Positions 1 to 8,358 of a stretch of 64,000 nt of DNA are shown piece after piece (positions within the stretch are counted from its first letter, which is position 1; the number at the start of each line of letters is the position of its first letter). Under the pieces are notes generated by a model that did not search any database, was not told the DNA's origin, and was given only the letters and a program-made list of their open reading frames with translations. Source of the stretch: JAWWOL01 sp033851545 (lineage in GTDB: Bacteria; Actinomycetota; Actinomycetes; JAWWOL01). Location of the stretch: the NCBI GenBank assembly GCA_033851545.1, contig JAWWOO010000081.1, forward strand, positions 62,001 to 126,000, in the 5' to 3' direction. Position numbers and translations under genes: made by a program.

Positions 1-1
1 G

Positions 2-748
2 GGCAGGGCCCGTTCCCTGTCCGCGCGTGGACTCGACGGCCCGCTCGCCGACGCCAGGCGCGCCGTCCTCGAAGCCGTCTCCGCGTGGTGCGCCGCAGAT
101 TCCGAGGCGGCAGCGCAGGGTCTCGGGCTGCCGCCCACCACCGCGAGGGACGACCTGGCGGTCAACGTCCAGGCGCTCACCTCGGGCACGATGCCGGCGA
201 TCGAGCGCTTTCGGGGCGTCGTTTTCGACGGCCTCGCCTTCGCCACGATGGCGGCCACCGAACGCCGGGTCGCGAACCGTACGGTGCTGATCGCCTCAGG
301 CGCGTTCGGACTGCTCACGGCGGGGGAGCCGATCCCCGATCACCGGGTCCCGATGGCCGCCACCGTGCCGGGCATCGGCGGCCTGACGCCCTACTGGCGC
401 CGGCATCTCGAGGACAGCATCCCCGCGATGGTCGCCTCGAGGCACCTCGTCGTCGACCTGCGCTCGAGCGACTATCTTGGCGCACCACCGGTTCCCGCCT
501 CGCTGCGCCGGCACGTGCTCGCCGTACGGGTCCTCACCGAGCGCGCAGCCGTCCGCACGGTCGTCAGCTATTCCAGCAAGCTCAGCAAGGGCCGGCTGGC
601 CCGCGCGCTGGTCTCGGCAGAGGCGGCCGGCCACAAGGTGCGCAAGCCGGCGGACGTGGCCACAATCGCTGTGGCTGAAGGATTTTGCGTCGAGCAGGGC
701 ACCGCCGTCAGCGGCCAGCCGACGCTCGACCTGATCCTCGCGGGTTAG
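2..748 (+). CDS. yaaA: Peroxide stress protein YaaA (UPF0246/DUF328), 5' end missing
   Basis: The reading frame is open from the window edge to a TAG at 746-748, giving 248 residues; roughly 20-30 N-terminal residues are probably outside the window. Family-typical stretches are visible: SGAFGLLTAGEPIPDHR, a VVDLRSSDYLG segment and a VVSYSSKLSKGRLAR segment near the C-terminus, matching the conserved YaaA/UPF0246 pattern of a DLASxEY-like strand followed by a lysine/arginine-rich loop. In E. coli YaaA limits intracellular iron damage during peroxide stress; that role is inherited from the family and not shown here. It converges on the next gene and overlaps it by 4 bases. Confidence 0.85.
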   Translation, partial: GRARSLSARGLDGPLADARRAVLEAVSAWCAADSEAAAQGLGLPPTTARDDLAVNVQALTSGTMPAIERFRGVVFDGLAFATMAATERRVANRTVLIASGAFGLLTAGEPIPDHRVPMAATVPGIGGLTPYWRRHLEDSIPAMVASRHLVVDLRSSDYLGAPPVPASLRRHVLAVRVLTERAAVRTVVSYSSKLSKGRLARALVSAEAAGHKVRKPADVATIAVAEGFCVEQGTAVSGQPTLDLILAG

Positions 749-1269
749 GACCCCAGGATCCGGACGTGGCCGGTCGCGTCCCGGCCGGAACCGGGCCGGG
801 TGCGGATGCGCGGGCCGCCGCCGCGCCGGCGGCGCCGTCGCCGCGGCAGGTGCAGGGACCGCATCAGCACGAGGAGGCTGACCAGGAGGGCGCCGCCGGC
901 GATCCCCTCCTCCTCGCGCACCCCCAGGGCGGGCTGGACGGTGGACGGGTGCTGGGGGTCGTACCGCAGGCTGATGGTCCGGTCGGCCTGGGGTCCGATG
1001 GCGGTGACCACCGCCGACACCTTCTGACCGGTGGTGGTCGTGAAGCTGACGCCGACCGCGCGGCAGACCAGGCAGCCGGTGCTGTCGAGCGTGCCGGTGA
1101 CCGCGACGCCCCGGTTGGACAACGTGCGGTCGGCCCGGAGATCACGTTGCAGGATGAAGCCGGAGAACACCGCCAGCGCAAGCGCCGCCACCACCACGAA
1201 GAACCGGAGCAGACGACGCCTGCCGGAGCGCTCCCGGTAGCGCGAACGACGGTTGCGCACCACGGTCAC
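745..1269 (-). CDS. Small membrane protein with DUF3592-like domain
   Basis: 174 residues. An arginine-rich N-terminus (about residues 1-20) is followed by a membrane helix (about 22-42), a beta-rich extracytoplasmic segment and a second hydrophobic helix (about 125-140), ending in an arginine-rich tail. The middle part (VTGTLDSTGC, then VSFTTTTGQKVSAVV and ISLRYDPQHPSTVQP) follows the pattern of DUF3592 proteins, where a sequence like YDPxDPS is common. A Cys-x2-Cys (CLVC) sits in that domain. Function is unknown. It converges on yaaA with a 4-base overlap. Confidence 0.6.
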   Translation of the reverse strand: MTVVRNRRSRYRERSGRRRLLRFFVVVAALALAVFSGFILQRDLRADRTLSNRGVAVTGTLDSTGCLVCRAVGVSFTTTTGQKVSAVVTAIGPQADRTISLRYDPQHPSTVQPALGVREEEGIAGGALLVSLLVLMRSLHLPRRRRRRRGGGPRIRTRPGSGRDATGHVRILGS

Positions 1270-1316
1270 CTGGCCTTCGGACTGGTCGCGCCGACAAAAC
1301 GGACGTCGCCATTACC

Positions 1317-1574
1317 TCAGACGGCCCGGTTGTCCGACCACTCGGGGTCCACTGTGACGCCGATCCGCAGCGGCTGCCGCCTCGTCCGGGTGGCAGCGGG
1401 CCGCACTCGGCGGGCCTTGACGACGAACGGTGCCAGGGCCGAGCGCAGCTGACGGGCGTGGTCGGCGCTGAGGTCGATCTCGTAGAGCGCTCCGCCGACC
1501 CCGAACCGCACGGTCTCGGCCGCGACGCTGCCGTTGAGGTCGTCGACGAGAGAGGTCAATCTGCGTTCTGCCAT
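1317..1574 (-). CDS. Lsr2-like protein reduced to the N-terminal dimerisation domain
   Basis: 85 residues from an ATG at 1574; the frame extends further upstream but similarity to Lsr2 begins exactly here. Residues 1-55 match the Lsr2 oligomerisation domain: a LVDDLNGS loop, ETVRFGVGG, YEIDLSADHARQLR and LAPFVVKARRV. Full-length Lsr2 is about 110 residues and ends in a DNA-binding helix pair with an RGR AT-hook-like motif; here the tail after ARRV is a short basic stretch (RPAATRTRRQ) and then a stop, with no such domain. It could be a degenerate paralogue or a protein that pairs with and modulates the main Lsr2. Assignment of the domain is firm; the role is inference. Confidence 0.7.
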   Translation of the reverse strand: MAERRLTSLVDDLNGSVAAETVRFGVGGALYEIDLSADHARQLRSALAPFVVKARRVRPAATRTRRQPLRIGVTVDPEWSDNRAV

Positions 1575-1771
1575 TCCCCTACGGTCCTGGCGCGACCCCC
1601 GCAGGTCAAGCGACCCGCCCAGCCTGCGGGCAAACACTTTTCCGCGAGGGTGATCCGGGTCACCTTTGCCGATGCCGGCTCAAGACCGGGATCCGGCGTC
1701 CGATAGGTGGGAAAGTCGCGCACCCACCGCCTTTCCAGGTGCCGATCAACTGAGCTGGGAGCTGTTCCGCC

Positions 1772-2464
1772 GTGCCCGTCGCACCACTTGTCCTGTCCCT
1801 GGCCACGACGCCTCATTCCGCGGTTCCCGCCGTCGCCGACGCGTTCGGGTGGGCTGCCGGAGCCATCGGCATCGCCACCGGCTGGCCGCAGGTGGCCCGC
1901 CTGTGGGTCGGCCGCCGGCACGAAGGGCTCTCGCTCAGCGCCAACGTCCTGGGCGTCCTCTATGCCACGGCCTGGCTGCTGTACGGTTTCGCGACGCACA
2001 GCACCGTCCAGGTCATCACCAACATCCTGGGCGTCTCGGGCCTCGTCGCCATCCTTGCGGGCCACATCGTGCTCACCCGCCCGGCCGTTCGTCAGTGGCT
2101 GCCGCTGCTGGTCGGTGGCCTCGCGGTGCTGCTCGTCATGTTCGGCATCGGCGCCCGCCCGCTCGGCGTCACCGCGTCCGTCGCCACCATCAGTGGCGTC
2201 GCGCCGCAGGTCGTCCTGCTCGCCAGGGCCCGCCGGGCCGGGATCTCCGACGCGGCAGGCGTTTCCCGTACCCGCTGGCAGTTGAGCTGCGTGGCCAACC
2301 TGCTCTGGGTCGCGTACGGGCTCATCGTGGCCGACCCGGTCATCATCGTGAACTCGTCGGTCATCGCCGCTTTCGGTGCCGCGATCGTGGTCCTCGCGGC
2401 CGACCGCGGCCCGGTCCTCGCCGAGGCGCTGCCCCTGCAGGGGGAGTACGCAGTCGCCGCCTAG
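1772..2464 (+). CDS. PQ-loop repeat (SWEET/cystinosin-like) membrane transporter
   Basis: 230 residues from a GTG start. About six to seven hydrophobic segments are arranged as two similar halves, each carrying a PQ-loop: ATGWPQVARLW near residue 40 and SGVAPQVVLLARARR near residue 150. This is the layout of two-PQ-loop membrane proteins related to SemiSWEETs and cystinosin-type carriers. The substrate cannot be deduced. It precedes the nitrate reductase gene by 144 bases, but the GlnR box lies in between, so the two are probably separately controlled. Confidence 0.7.
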   Translation: MPVAPLVLSLATTPHSAVPAVADAFGWAAGAIGIATGWPQVARLWVGRRHEGLSLSANVLGVLYATAWLLYGFATHSTVQVITNILGVSGLVAILAGHIVLTRPAVRQWLPLLVGGLAVLLVMFGIGARPLGVTASVATISGVAPQVVLLARARRAGISDAAGVSRTRWQLSCVANLLWVAYGLIVADPVIIVNSSVIAAFGAAIVVLAADRGPVLAEALPLQGEYAVAA

Positions 2465-2540
2465 CGAGGGGCAACGATCGGACCTCACCGGCGGCCCCGG
2501 CTCACCGTGCGGAAGAAGTAACCGCCTGGCCGCCAGGCCG

Positions 2541-2556
2541 GTCACCTCCGCGAAAC
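2541..2556 (+). promoter_or_regulatory. GlnR box upstream of nitrate reductase
   Basis: GTCAC-n6-GAAAC with spacer ctccgc is a perfect match to the actinobacterial GlnR half-site pair gTnAC-n6-GaAAC. It lies 52 bases before the GTG start of the nitrate reductase. A further GTAAC occurs at 2518-2522, about one repeat upstream, so a two-box site with one degenerate half is possible. GlnR is the OmpR-type regulator of nitrogen assimilation; binding here is inferred from sequence. Confidence 0.6.
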
Positions 2557-2608
2557 CGCCCCTGCATAGCGTCACCGTGCCGGAGAGGACGGACGAACGG
2601 GGACCTGC

Positions 2609-5600
2609 GTGACCACAGCCCCGGAAGTGGCTCTCGAGGCCGTCCGGACCGTCTGCTCCTACTGCGGGGTCGGCTGCGGAATCGTGCTCGACGTCGCCGT
2701 GGACCCGGACGGCCGTCGGCGGGTGGTCAGGTCCACCGGCGACAAGGCGCATCCCGCCAATGCCGGCCGGCTGTGCACCAAGGGTTCCACGACGGCCGAG
2801 ATGCTGGCGGGGCCGGGCCGGCTCGGACACGCCCTCGTACGTCCGAACCGCGGCGACGAGGCCACCCCCGTCCCCATCGACGCGGCCATCGCCCACGTGG
2901 GACGCGAGCTGCGCCGGATCCTCGACGAGCACGGTCCCGACGGGCTGTCGTTCTACGTGTCGGGGCAGATGACGATGGAGGCGCAGTACCTCGCGAACAA
3001 GCTGGCCAAGGGCTTCGTCGGCACCAACCAGATCGAGTCCAACTCGAGGCTGTGCATGGCCAGCGCCGGCAGTGGCTACAAGCTGTCCCTGGGCGCTGAC
3101 GGCCCGCCAGGGTCGTACGAGGACTTCGAGAAGGCGGACGTCTTCTTCGTCATCGGCGCCAACATGGCCGACTGCCACCCGATCCTCTACCTGCGGATGA
3201 TGGACCGGGTCAAAGCCGGCGCCAAGCTGATCGTCGTCGACCCGCGGCGCACCGCGACGGCCGCCAAGGCCGACCTGTTCCTCCAGGTCAAGCCGGGCAC
3301 CGACATCGCGCTGCTGAACGGCCTGCTGCACCTCATCGTGGCCGACGGCAACGTCGATGCCGACTTCGTCGCCGAGTTCACCGACGGCTGGGACGCGATG
3401 CCGGACCTCCTCGCCGACTACCCGCCGGAGGAGGTCAGCGCCATCACCGGCATCCCGGAGGCCGACCTGCGTCAGGCCGCCCGGTTGATCGGCGAGGCCG
3501 GCGAGTGGATGAGCTGCTGGACCATGGGTCTCAACCAGAGCACCCACGGCACCTGGAACACGAACGCCGTGGTCAACCTGCATCTGGCCACCGGTGCGAT
3601 CTGCCGTCCTGGCAGCGGCCCGTTCTCCCTGACCGGTCAGCCCAACGCGATGGGCGGTCGCGAGATGGGCTACATGGGAGCGGGACTGCCTGGCCAGCGG
3701 TCGGTGCTGGTGGCTGCGGACCGGACCTTCGTCGAGGACCTGTGGGGCATCGAGCCGGGCCGGCTGCGTACCGACGTCGGGCAAGGCACTGTCGAGCTGT
3801 TCAGCAAGCTGGCCGCCGGGGAGATCAAGGCCTGCTGGGTCATCTGCACCAATCCGGTCGCGTCGATGGCCAACCGCAAGACGGTGATCGCCGGGCTCGA
3901 GGCCGCCGAGCTGGTCGTCACCCAGGACGTCTTCGGCGAGACCGAGACCAACGCCTATGCCGATGTCGTACTGCCCGCGGCGATGTGGGCCGAGTCCGAC
4001 GGGGTGATGGTCAACTCCGAGCGGAGCCTCACCCTGCTCCGTCCGGCCGCTGACGCGCCGGGCGAGGCATTGCCGGACTGGCAGCTCATCGCCCGGGTCG
4101 CCTGCGCGATGGGCTTCGCCGAGGGCTTCTCCTACTCCAGCGCCGAGGAGGTCTTCGAGGAGATCCGGCGGGCGTGGAACCCGGAAACCGGCTACGACCT
4201 GCGCGGCGCCTCGTACGAGCGGCTGGCCGACTCGCCCGTACAGTGGCCCGTCGCGCCGGGTGGGCCGGCCCGCAACCCCATCCGCTACCTCAACGAGGGG
4301 GTCAGCCAACGTCTGGCCGTGCGGCCGGACGGGACCAAGCCGCGTCTGGTCTTCGCGACACCGAACGGCCGGGCGCAGTTCTTCCCCCGGCCACACCTGC
4401 CGGCGGCGGAGATGCCGGACGAGGGCTTCCCGTTCGTCCTCAACACCGGCCGGCTGCAGCACCAGTGGCACACCCTGACCAAGACCGGCAAGGTGGCCAA
4501 GCTCAACAAGCTCAACCCCGGGCCGTTCGTCGAGGTGCACCCCGATGATGCCGCCGGGCTCGGCATCGGTGAGGGCGACCTGGTCGAGGTCGCCTCCCGC
4601 CGCGGACGAGCGGTCCTGCCCGCCGTCGTCACCGACCGGGTGCGGGTGGGCACCTGCTTCTCGCCGTTCCACTGGAACGACCTCTTCGGCGAATATCTCA
4701 GCATCAACGCCGTCACCAACGACGCCGTCGACCCGGTGTCCTACCAGCCGGAGTTCAAGTTCTGCGCCGTGTCGCTGACCCGTGTATCCGCGGCGGTAAA
4801 GCCGGTTCCGGAAACCAAGCAGGGCGCGATCGCCGTACTGGCAGGCGCTTTCGGCTTGCAGGAGGCGCCACCGCCGGAGCTGACCGGAGACGAGCGGCGC
4901 TATCTGCGCGGGTTCCTGAACGGGCTCGGCACCCACCTCGACACCGTTCGGGACACCGTGCCGGTGTTGCCGGACACTGCGCCGTTCGCGCCGGCACACG
5001 CCCTGTGGGTCAACGGAATGCTGGCCGGCATGTTCTCCCGGCGGGTGGGCGGTGACGTCCTTCCGGGGCGCCGTGAGGTCACCATCGTGTGGGCGTCCCA
5101 GACCGGCAATGCCGAGGAGCTGGCTCAGCGGGCCGGGGCAAGACTCAGTGAGTCGGGTGGCAGGGTGCAGGTGGCCTGCATGGGGGAGATGACGACCCTG
5201 GTGCCGGCACACACCGACCTGCTGGTGATCGCCAGCACCTTCGGCGACGGTGACCCGCCGGACAACGGCGCCGGCTTCCTCGACCTGCTGGCAGCGGCCG
5301 AAGGCCAGCGGCTCGTCGACGTCCGGTTCGCCGTGCTCGCGCTGGGCGACTCCTCGTACACCGACTTCTGCGGGCACGGACGGCGGATCGACGAGCGGCT
5401 GGCGGCGCTCGGCGGCACCCGGCTGCTGCCCAGGGTCGACTGCGAGCCCGACTTCGAGGCCCCGGCAGCGCGGTGGCTGGAGTCGGTGATCGCCGTGCTG
5501 GCGGACCACGACGTGCCGGCACTGGCCAGTCCCGTCGCTCGCGGGACTCGCCGGCGGTCCGAGGGCATGGCCGTCCTGTCCGGCAACCGGCTGCTCAGCC

Positions 5601-6664
5601 TTCCTGGCACGACCAAGGAGGTCCGCCAGCTCACCTTCGACCTCGGTGACAGCGGGATCACGTACGACGTCGGGGACGCCCTCGGCATCGTGCCCCAGAA
5701 CTGCCAGGACCTGGTGGAGGAGTGGCTAGCGGTGCTCGGTGCCGACCCGGACGAGCCGGTGCTGGTCGCGTCGGTGGGGGAGGTCCCGTTCGGCGCCGCG
5801 CTCCGCCAGCACCTCGAGATCTGCAAGGTCGGGCCGGACCTGCTGCGGTTCGCCGCGACCAAGGTCAACGACCGCCGGTTGCGCCGCATGCTCGAGCCGG
5901 CAGGAAAGGGCGAGCTCGACCAGTGGCTGTGGGGACGCCAGGCGATCGACGTCGTACGGGGCATGGGTCTGCGGGCCACCCCTGCGGACTGGGCCACCGT
6001 CCTGAAGCGGCTGCAGCCACGGCTCTACTCGATCTCCTCCAGCCCCCGTGTCTCGCCCGACCAGGTGCGGCTGACCGTCTCCGTCGTGCGCTACGAGGGG
6101 ACGACGGGGGTCCAGCGCAAAGGTGTCTGCTCCGCCTTTCTCGCCGATGCCGAGCTGGGGACGGCGGTGCCGGTCCACATCCAGCCGGCGCCGTACTTCC
6201 GGCCACCGGCCGACGGCAGCACGTCCGCGATCATGGTGGGCCCCGGCACGGGAGTCTCGCCGTTCGTCGGCTTCCTCGAGGACCGGCGGGCCGCGGGCGC
6301 GACGGGTGGCAACTGGCTGTTCTTCGGCGAGCAGCAGGAAGCCACGGACTTCTACTACCGCGAGGAGCTCGACGCGCTGCAGCGCGAAGGCCTGCTGACC
6401 CGGCTGGACACCGCGTTCTCCCGCGACCAGCGGTCGAAGATCTATGTCCAGGACCGGATGCGCGAGCACGGAGCGCACGTCTGGGCATGGCTCGACGGCG
6501 GCGCGCACTTCTACGTCTGCGGCGACGCGACCCGGATGGCCAAGGACGTCGACGTCGCGTTGCGCGACATCGTGGCCCGGCACGGCGGCATGCGTGAGTC
6601 CGAGGCCTTCGAGTACGTCAAGCGGATGGTCGCGGACAAGCGCTACGTCCGTGACGTCTACTGA
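2609..6664 (+). CDS. Assimilatory nitrate reductase fused to CysJ-type flavoprotein reductase
   Basis: 1351 residues from GTG. Residues 1-60 form the [4Fe-4S] site (Cys16, Cys19, Cys23, Cys56: CSYCGVGC and GRLCTKG), followed by a molybdopterin oxidoreductase core and a molydopterin dinucleotide-binding domain to about residue 730 (NTGRLQHQWHTLTKTGK). From about 825 a flavodoxin domain begins (WASQTGNAEELA), then a FAD domain (RLYSISSSP, GVCSAFLAD) and a NADPH domain (GPGTGVSPFVGFLEDR, FYVCGDATRMAKDV), ending in RYVRDVY as CysJ does. The protein should pass NADPH electrons through FAD, FMN and Fe-S to Mo for nitrate to nitrite in the cytoplasm without a separate reductase. Such fusions are known and annotated in actinobacteria. 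It lies upstream of narK. Confidence 0.93.
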   Translation: MTTAPEVALEAVRTVCSYCGVGCGIVLDVAVDPDGRRRVVRSTGDKAHPANAGRLCTKGSTTAEMLAGPGRLGHALVRPNRGDEATPVPIDAAIAHVGRELRRILDEHGPDGLSFYVSGQMTMEAQYLANKLAKGFVGTNQIESNSRLCMASAGSGYKLSLGADGPPGSYEDFEKADVFFVIGANMADCHPILYLRMMDRVKAGAKLIVVDPRRTATAAKADLFLQVKPGTDIALLNGLLHLIVADGNVDADFVAEFTDGWDAMPDLLADYPPEEVSAITGIPEADLRQAARLIGEAGEWMSCWTMGLNQSTHGTWNTNAVVNLHLATGAICRPGSGPFSLTGQPNAMGGREMGYMGAGLPGQRSVLVAADRTFVEDLWGIEPGRLRTDVGQGTVELFSKLAAGEIKACWVICTNPVASMANRKTVIAGLEAAELVVTQDVFGETETNAYADVVLPAAMWAESDGVMVNSERSLTLLRPAADAPGEALPDWQLIARVACAMGFAEGFSYSSAEEVFEEIRRAWNPETGYDLRGASYERLADSPVQWPVAPGGPARNPIRYLNEGVSQRLAVRPDGTKPRLVFATPNGRAQFFPRPHLPAAEMPDEGFPFVLNTGRLQHQWHTLTKTGKVAKLNKLNPGPFVEVHPDDAAGLGIGEGDLVEVASRRGRAVLPAVVTDRVRVGTCFSPFHWNDLFGEYLSINAVTNDAVDPVSYQPEFKFCAVSLTRVSAAVKPVPETKQGAIAVLAGAFGLQEAPPPELTGDERRYLRGFLNGLGTHLDTVRDTVPVLPDTAPFAPAHALWVNGMLAGMFSRRVGGDVLPGRREVTIVWASQTGNAEELAQRAGARLSESGGRVQVACMGEMTTLVPAHTDLLVIASTFGDGDPPDNGAGFLDLLAAAEGQRLVDVRFAVLALGDSSYTDFCGHGRRIDERLAALGGTRLLPRVDCEPDFEAPAARWLESVIAVLADHDVPALASPVARGTRRRSEGMAVLSGNRLLSLPGTTKEVRQLTFDLGDSGITYDVGDALGIVPQNCQDLVEEWLAVLGADPDEPVLVASVGEVPFGAALRQHLEICKVGPDLLRFAATKVNDRRLRRMLEPAGKGELDQWLWGRQAIDVVRGMGLRATPADWATVLKRLQPRLYSISSSPRVSPDQVRLTVSVVRYEGTTGVQRKGVCSAFLADAELGTAVPVHIQPAPYFRPPADGSTSAIMVGPGTGVSPFVGFLEDRRAAGATGGNWLFFGEQQEATDFYYREELDALQREGLLTRLDTAFSRDQRSKIYVQDRMREHGAHVWAWLDGGAHFYVCGDATRMAKDVDVALRDIVARHGGMRESEAFEYVKRMVADKRYVRDVY

Positions 6665-6815
6665 GTTCTCACCACGGCGTCCGCCCGGATGTGCGCAGGA
6701 CGTTCGCCCATTGTTTCGCAACATCTACCAGGGAGAAATCGCCCATTCCTAGTCTGACGAGGAACCACACGGCGAACCCAGCCGACCCCTGGCCACGACA
6801 GACAAAGGAAGCTCG

Positions 6816-8225
6816 ATGACCCTCGACACGACGCAGGTCAAGGCCACCGAGGCCCCGGTGACATCGGGGCCGGGCAGATGGATCGAGGATTGGCGCCCGG
6901 AAGATCCGGCATTCTGGAAAGCGGGCGGGTCGCGGGTTGCCGCGCGCAACCTGGTGTTCTCGGTCTTCTCCGAACACATCGGCTTCTCCATCTGGAGCCT
7001 GTGGTCGGTCTTCGTGCTGTTCCTCACGCCCGCCTACGGCATCAGTCACGACCCGAAGCACGCGGCGGCCGAGAAGTTCCTGCTAACCACGGTGCCGACC
7101 GCCATCGGCGCGGCCGTACGGATCCCGTACACCTTCGCCGTCGCGAAGTTCGGCGGCCGCAACTGGACCATCGTCAGCGCCCTGCTGCTGCTCGTGCCGA
7201 CGACTATTGCGGCGTTCACGGTGAAGCCCGGCGTCTCGTTCGACACCCTGCTGGTGGTGGCGGGGTTCGCGGGTGTCGGAGGTGGCAATTTCGCCTCGTC
7301 GATGACGAACATCAACTCGTTCTATCCGCAGCGACTCAAGGGCCGGGCGCTCGGTCTCAACGCCGGCGGTGGCAACATCGGGGTCGCGACCGTGCAGCTC
7401 GTCGGACTGCTCGTTCTGGCCACTGCCGGCAAGGCGCACCCGCGGATCCTGCTCGAGGTCTACATCCCGCTGGTCGTGATCGCCGCCCTCTGCGCAGCGA
7501 TGTTCATGGACAACATTGCGCACGTCCGCAATGAGAAGCGCGCCCTGCGGGAGGCCTCACGCAACGGCCACACCTGGATCATCTCGTTCCTCTACATCGG
7601 CACCTTCGGCTCGTTCATCGGATTCGGGTTCGCCTTCGGCCAGGTGCTGCAGAACCAGTTCGGCGCGCATTTCCTCACCGCCGGAAAGCTGGACCCGATC
7701 AAGGTCGCCTACCTGACCTTCCTCGGCCCGCTGGTCGGCTCGATCATCCGGCCGGTCGGTGGCTGGATGGCCGACCGCTTCGGCGGCGCACGCACCACGT
7801 TCTGGAACTTCCTGGCCATGGCCGCGGCAGCAGCGGTCGTCCTCATCGCGTCCAAGGAGAAGTCGCTCGAATTGTTCTTCGTCGGTTTCATGGCGCTCTT
7901 CGTCTTCTCCGGCGTCGGCAACGGCTCGACCTACAAGATGATCCCGGCGATCTTCCGCGCCAAGGGCCTGGACAAGATCACCGACGGTGCCCACCCCGAC
8001 GCGGTGGAGCACGAGTCACGTCGCTACGCCAATGCCGTCATCGGCATCGCCGGCGCTGTCGGCGCCTTCGGCGGCGTGCTCGTCAACATCGCCTTCCGCG
8101 AGTCGTTCCTGCACACCAAGACCGGCGACAGCGCGTACATCGGCTTCATCGCGTTCTATCTGGTCTGCGTCGCGGTGACCTACGCCGTGTACGTGCGCCA
8201 GGGCAAACGGCTCACCGGCGTCTGA
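6816..8225 (+). CDS. narK: Nitrate/nitrite transporter, NarK-type (MFS, NNP family)
   Basis: 469 residues, ATG preceded by AAAGGAAG. About twelve membrane segments. NNP-family hallmarks are present: an arginine-rich SFYPQRLKGRALGL loop leading into the glycine-rich nitrate signature NAGGGNIGV (about residue 185), and a second glycine-rich helix GIAGAVGAFGG near residue 410. It should import nitrate for the upstream reductase and/or export nitrite. The 151-base gap from the reductase holds only a partial GlnR-like site (GTTTC at 6713-6717 with a poor second half), so separate GlnR control is uncertain; co-transcription with the reductase is possible. Confidence 0.92.
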   Translation: MTLDTTQVKATEAPVTSGPGRWIEDWRPEDPAFWKAGGSRVAARNLVFSVFSEHIGFSIWSLWSVFVLFLTPAYGISHDPKHAAAEKFLLTTVPTAIGAAVRIPYTFAVAKFGGRNWTIVSALLLLVPTTIAAFTVKPGVSFDTLLVVAGFAGVGGGNFASSMTNINSFYPQRLKGRALGLNAGGGNIGVATVQLVGLLVLATAGKAHPRILLEVYIPLVVIAALCAAMFMDNIAHVRNEKRALREASRNGHTWIISFLYIGTFGSFIGFGFAFGQVLQNQFGAHFLTAGKLDPIKVAYLTFLGPLVGSIIRPVGGWMADRFGGARTTFWNFLAMAAAAAVVLIASKEKSLELFFVGFMALFVFSGVGNGSTYKMIPAIFRAKGLDKITDGAHPDAVEHESRRYANAVIGIAGAVGAFGGVLVNIAFRESFLHTKTGDSAYIGFIAFYLVCVAVTYAVYVRQGKRLTGV

Positions 8226-8280
8226 GGCCATGTACGCAGGACGTCTGGGCTACGCCGAGGACCTGATGCCTGTTGGATCT

Positions 8281-8320
8281 GTGTATGAGCTGCTGACAGA
8301 TCGGTCAGCAGCTCATACAC
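8281..8320. repeat. Dispersed palindromic hairpin, copy 1 (also bidirectional terminator candidate)
   Basis: A perfect 17-bp inverted repeat, GTGTATGAGCTGCTGAC at 8281-8297 and its complement at 8304-8320, encloses a 6-base loop. It sits between convergent narK and nnaR. A near-identical copy lies at 46818-46857, also between convergent genes. There is no T-tract, so intrinsic termination is only a guess; shared sequence suggests a repeated element. Confidence 0.75.
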
Positions 8321-8358
8321 GCCGCGGAGGCAGCTGGCGGGCGGGCAGGTTGCGAAGG

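Noticed and set aside
1556..5509. Very long open frame (over 1300 codons) on the minus strand
   Set aside because: It is antisense to the nitrate reductase, composed of Arg/Gly/Pro/Asp-rich low-similarity sequence, and arises from third-position GC bias. Similar shadows at 13403-14920, 50568-53285 and the upstream parts of the aroA and panB frames were dropped.
6713..6728. GTTTC with a possible second GlnR half before narK
   Set aside because: The second half (TCTAC) does not fit GTnAC; only one good half-site is present.
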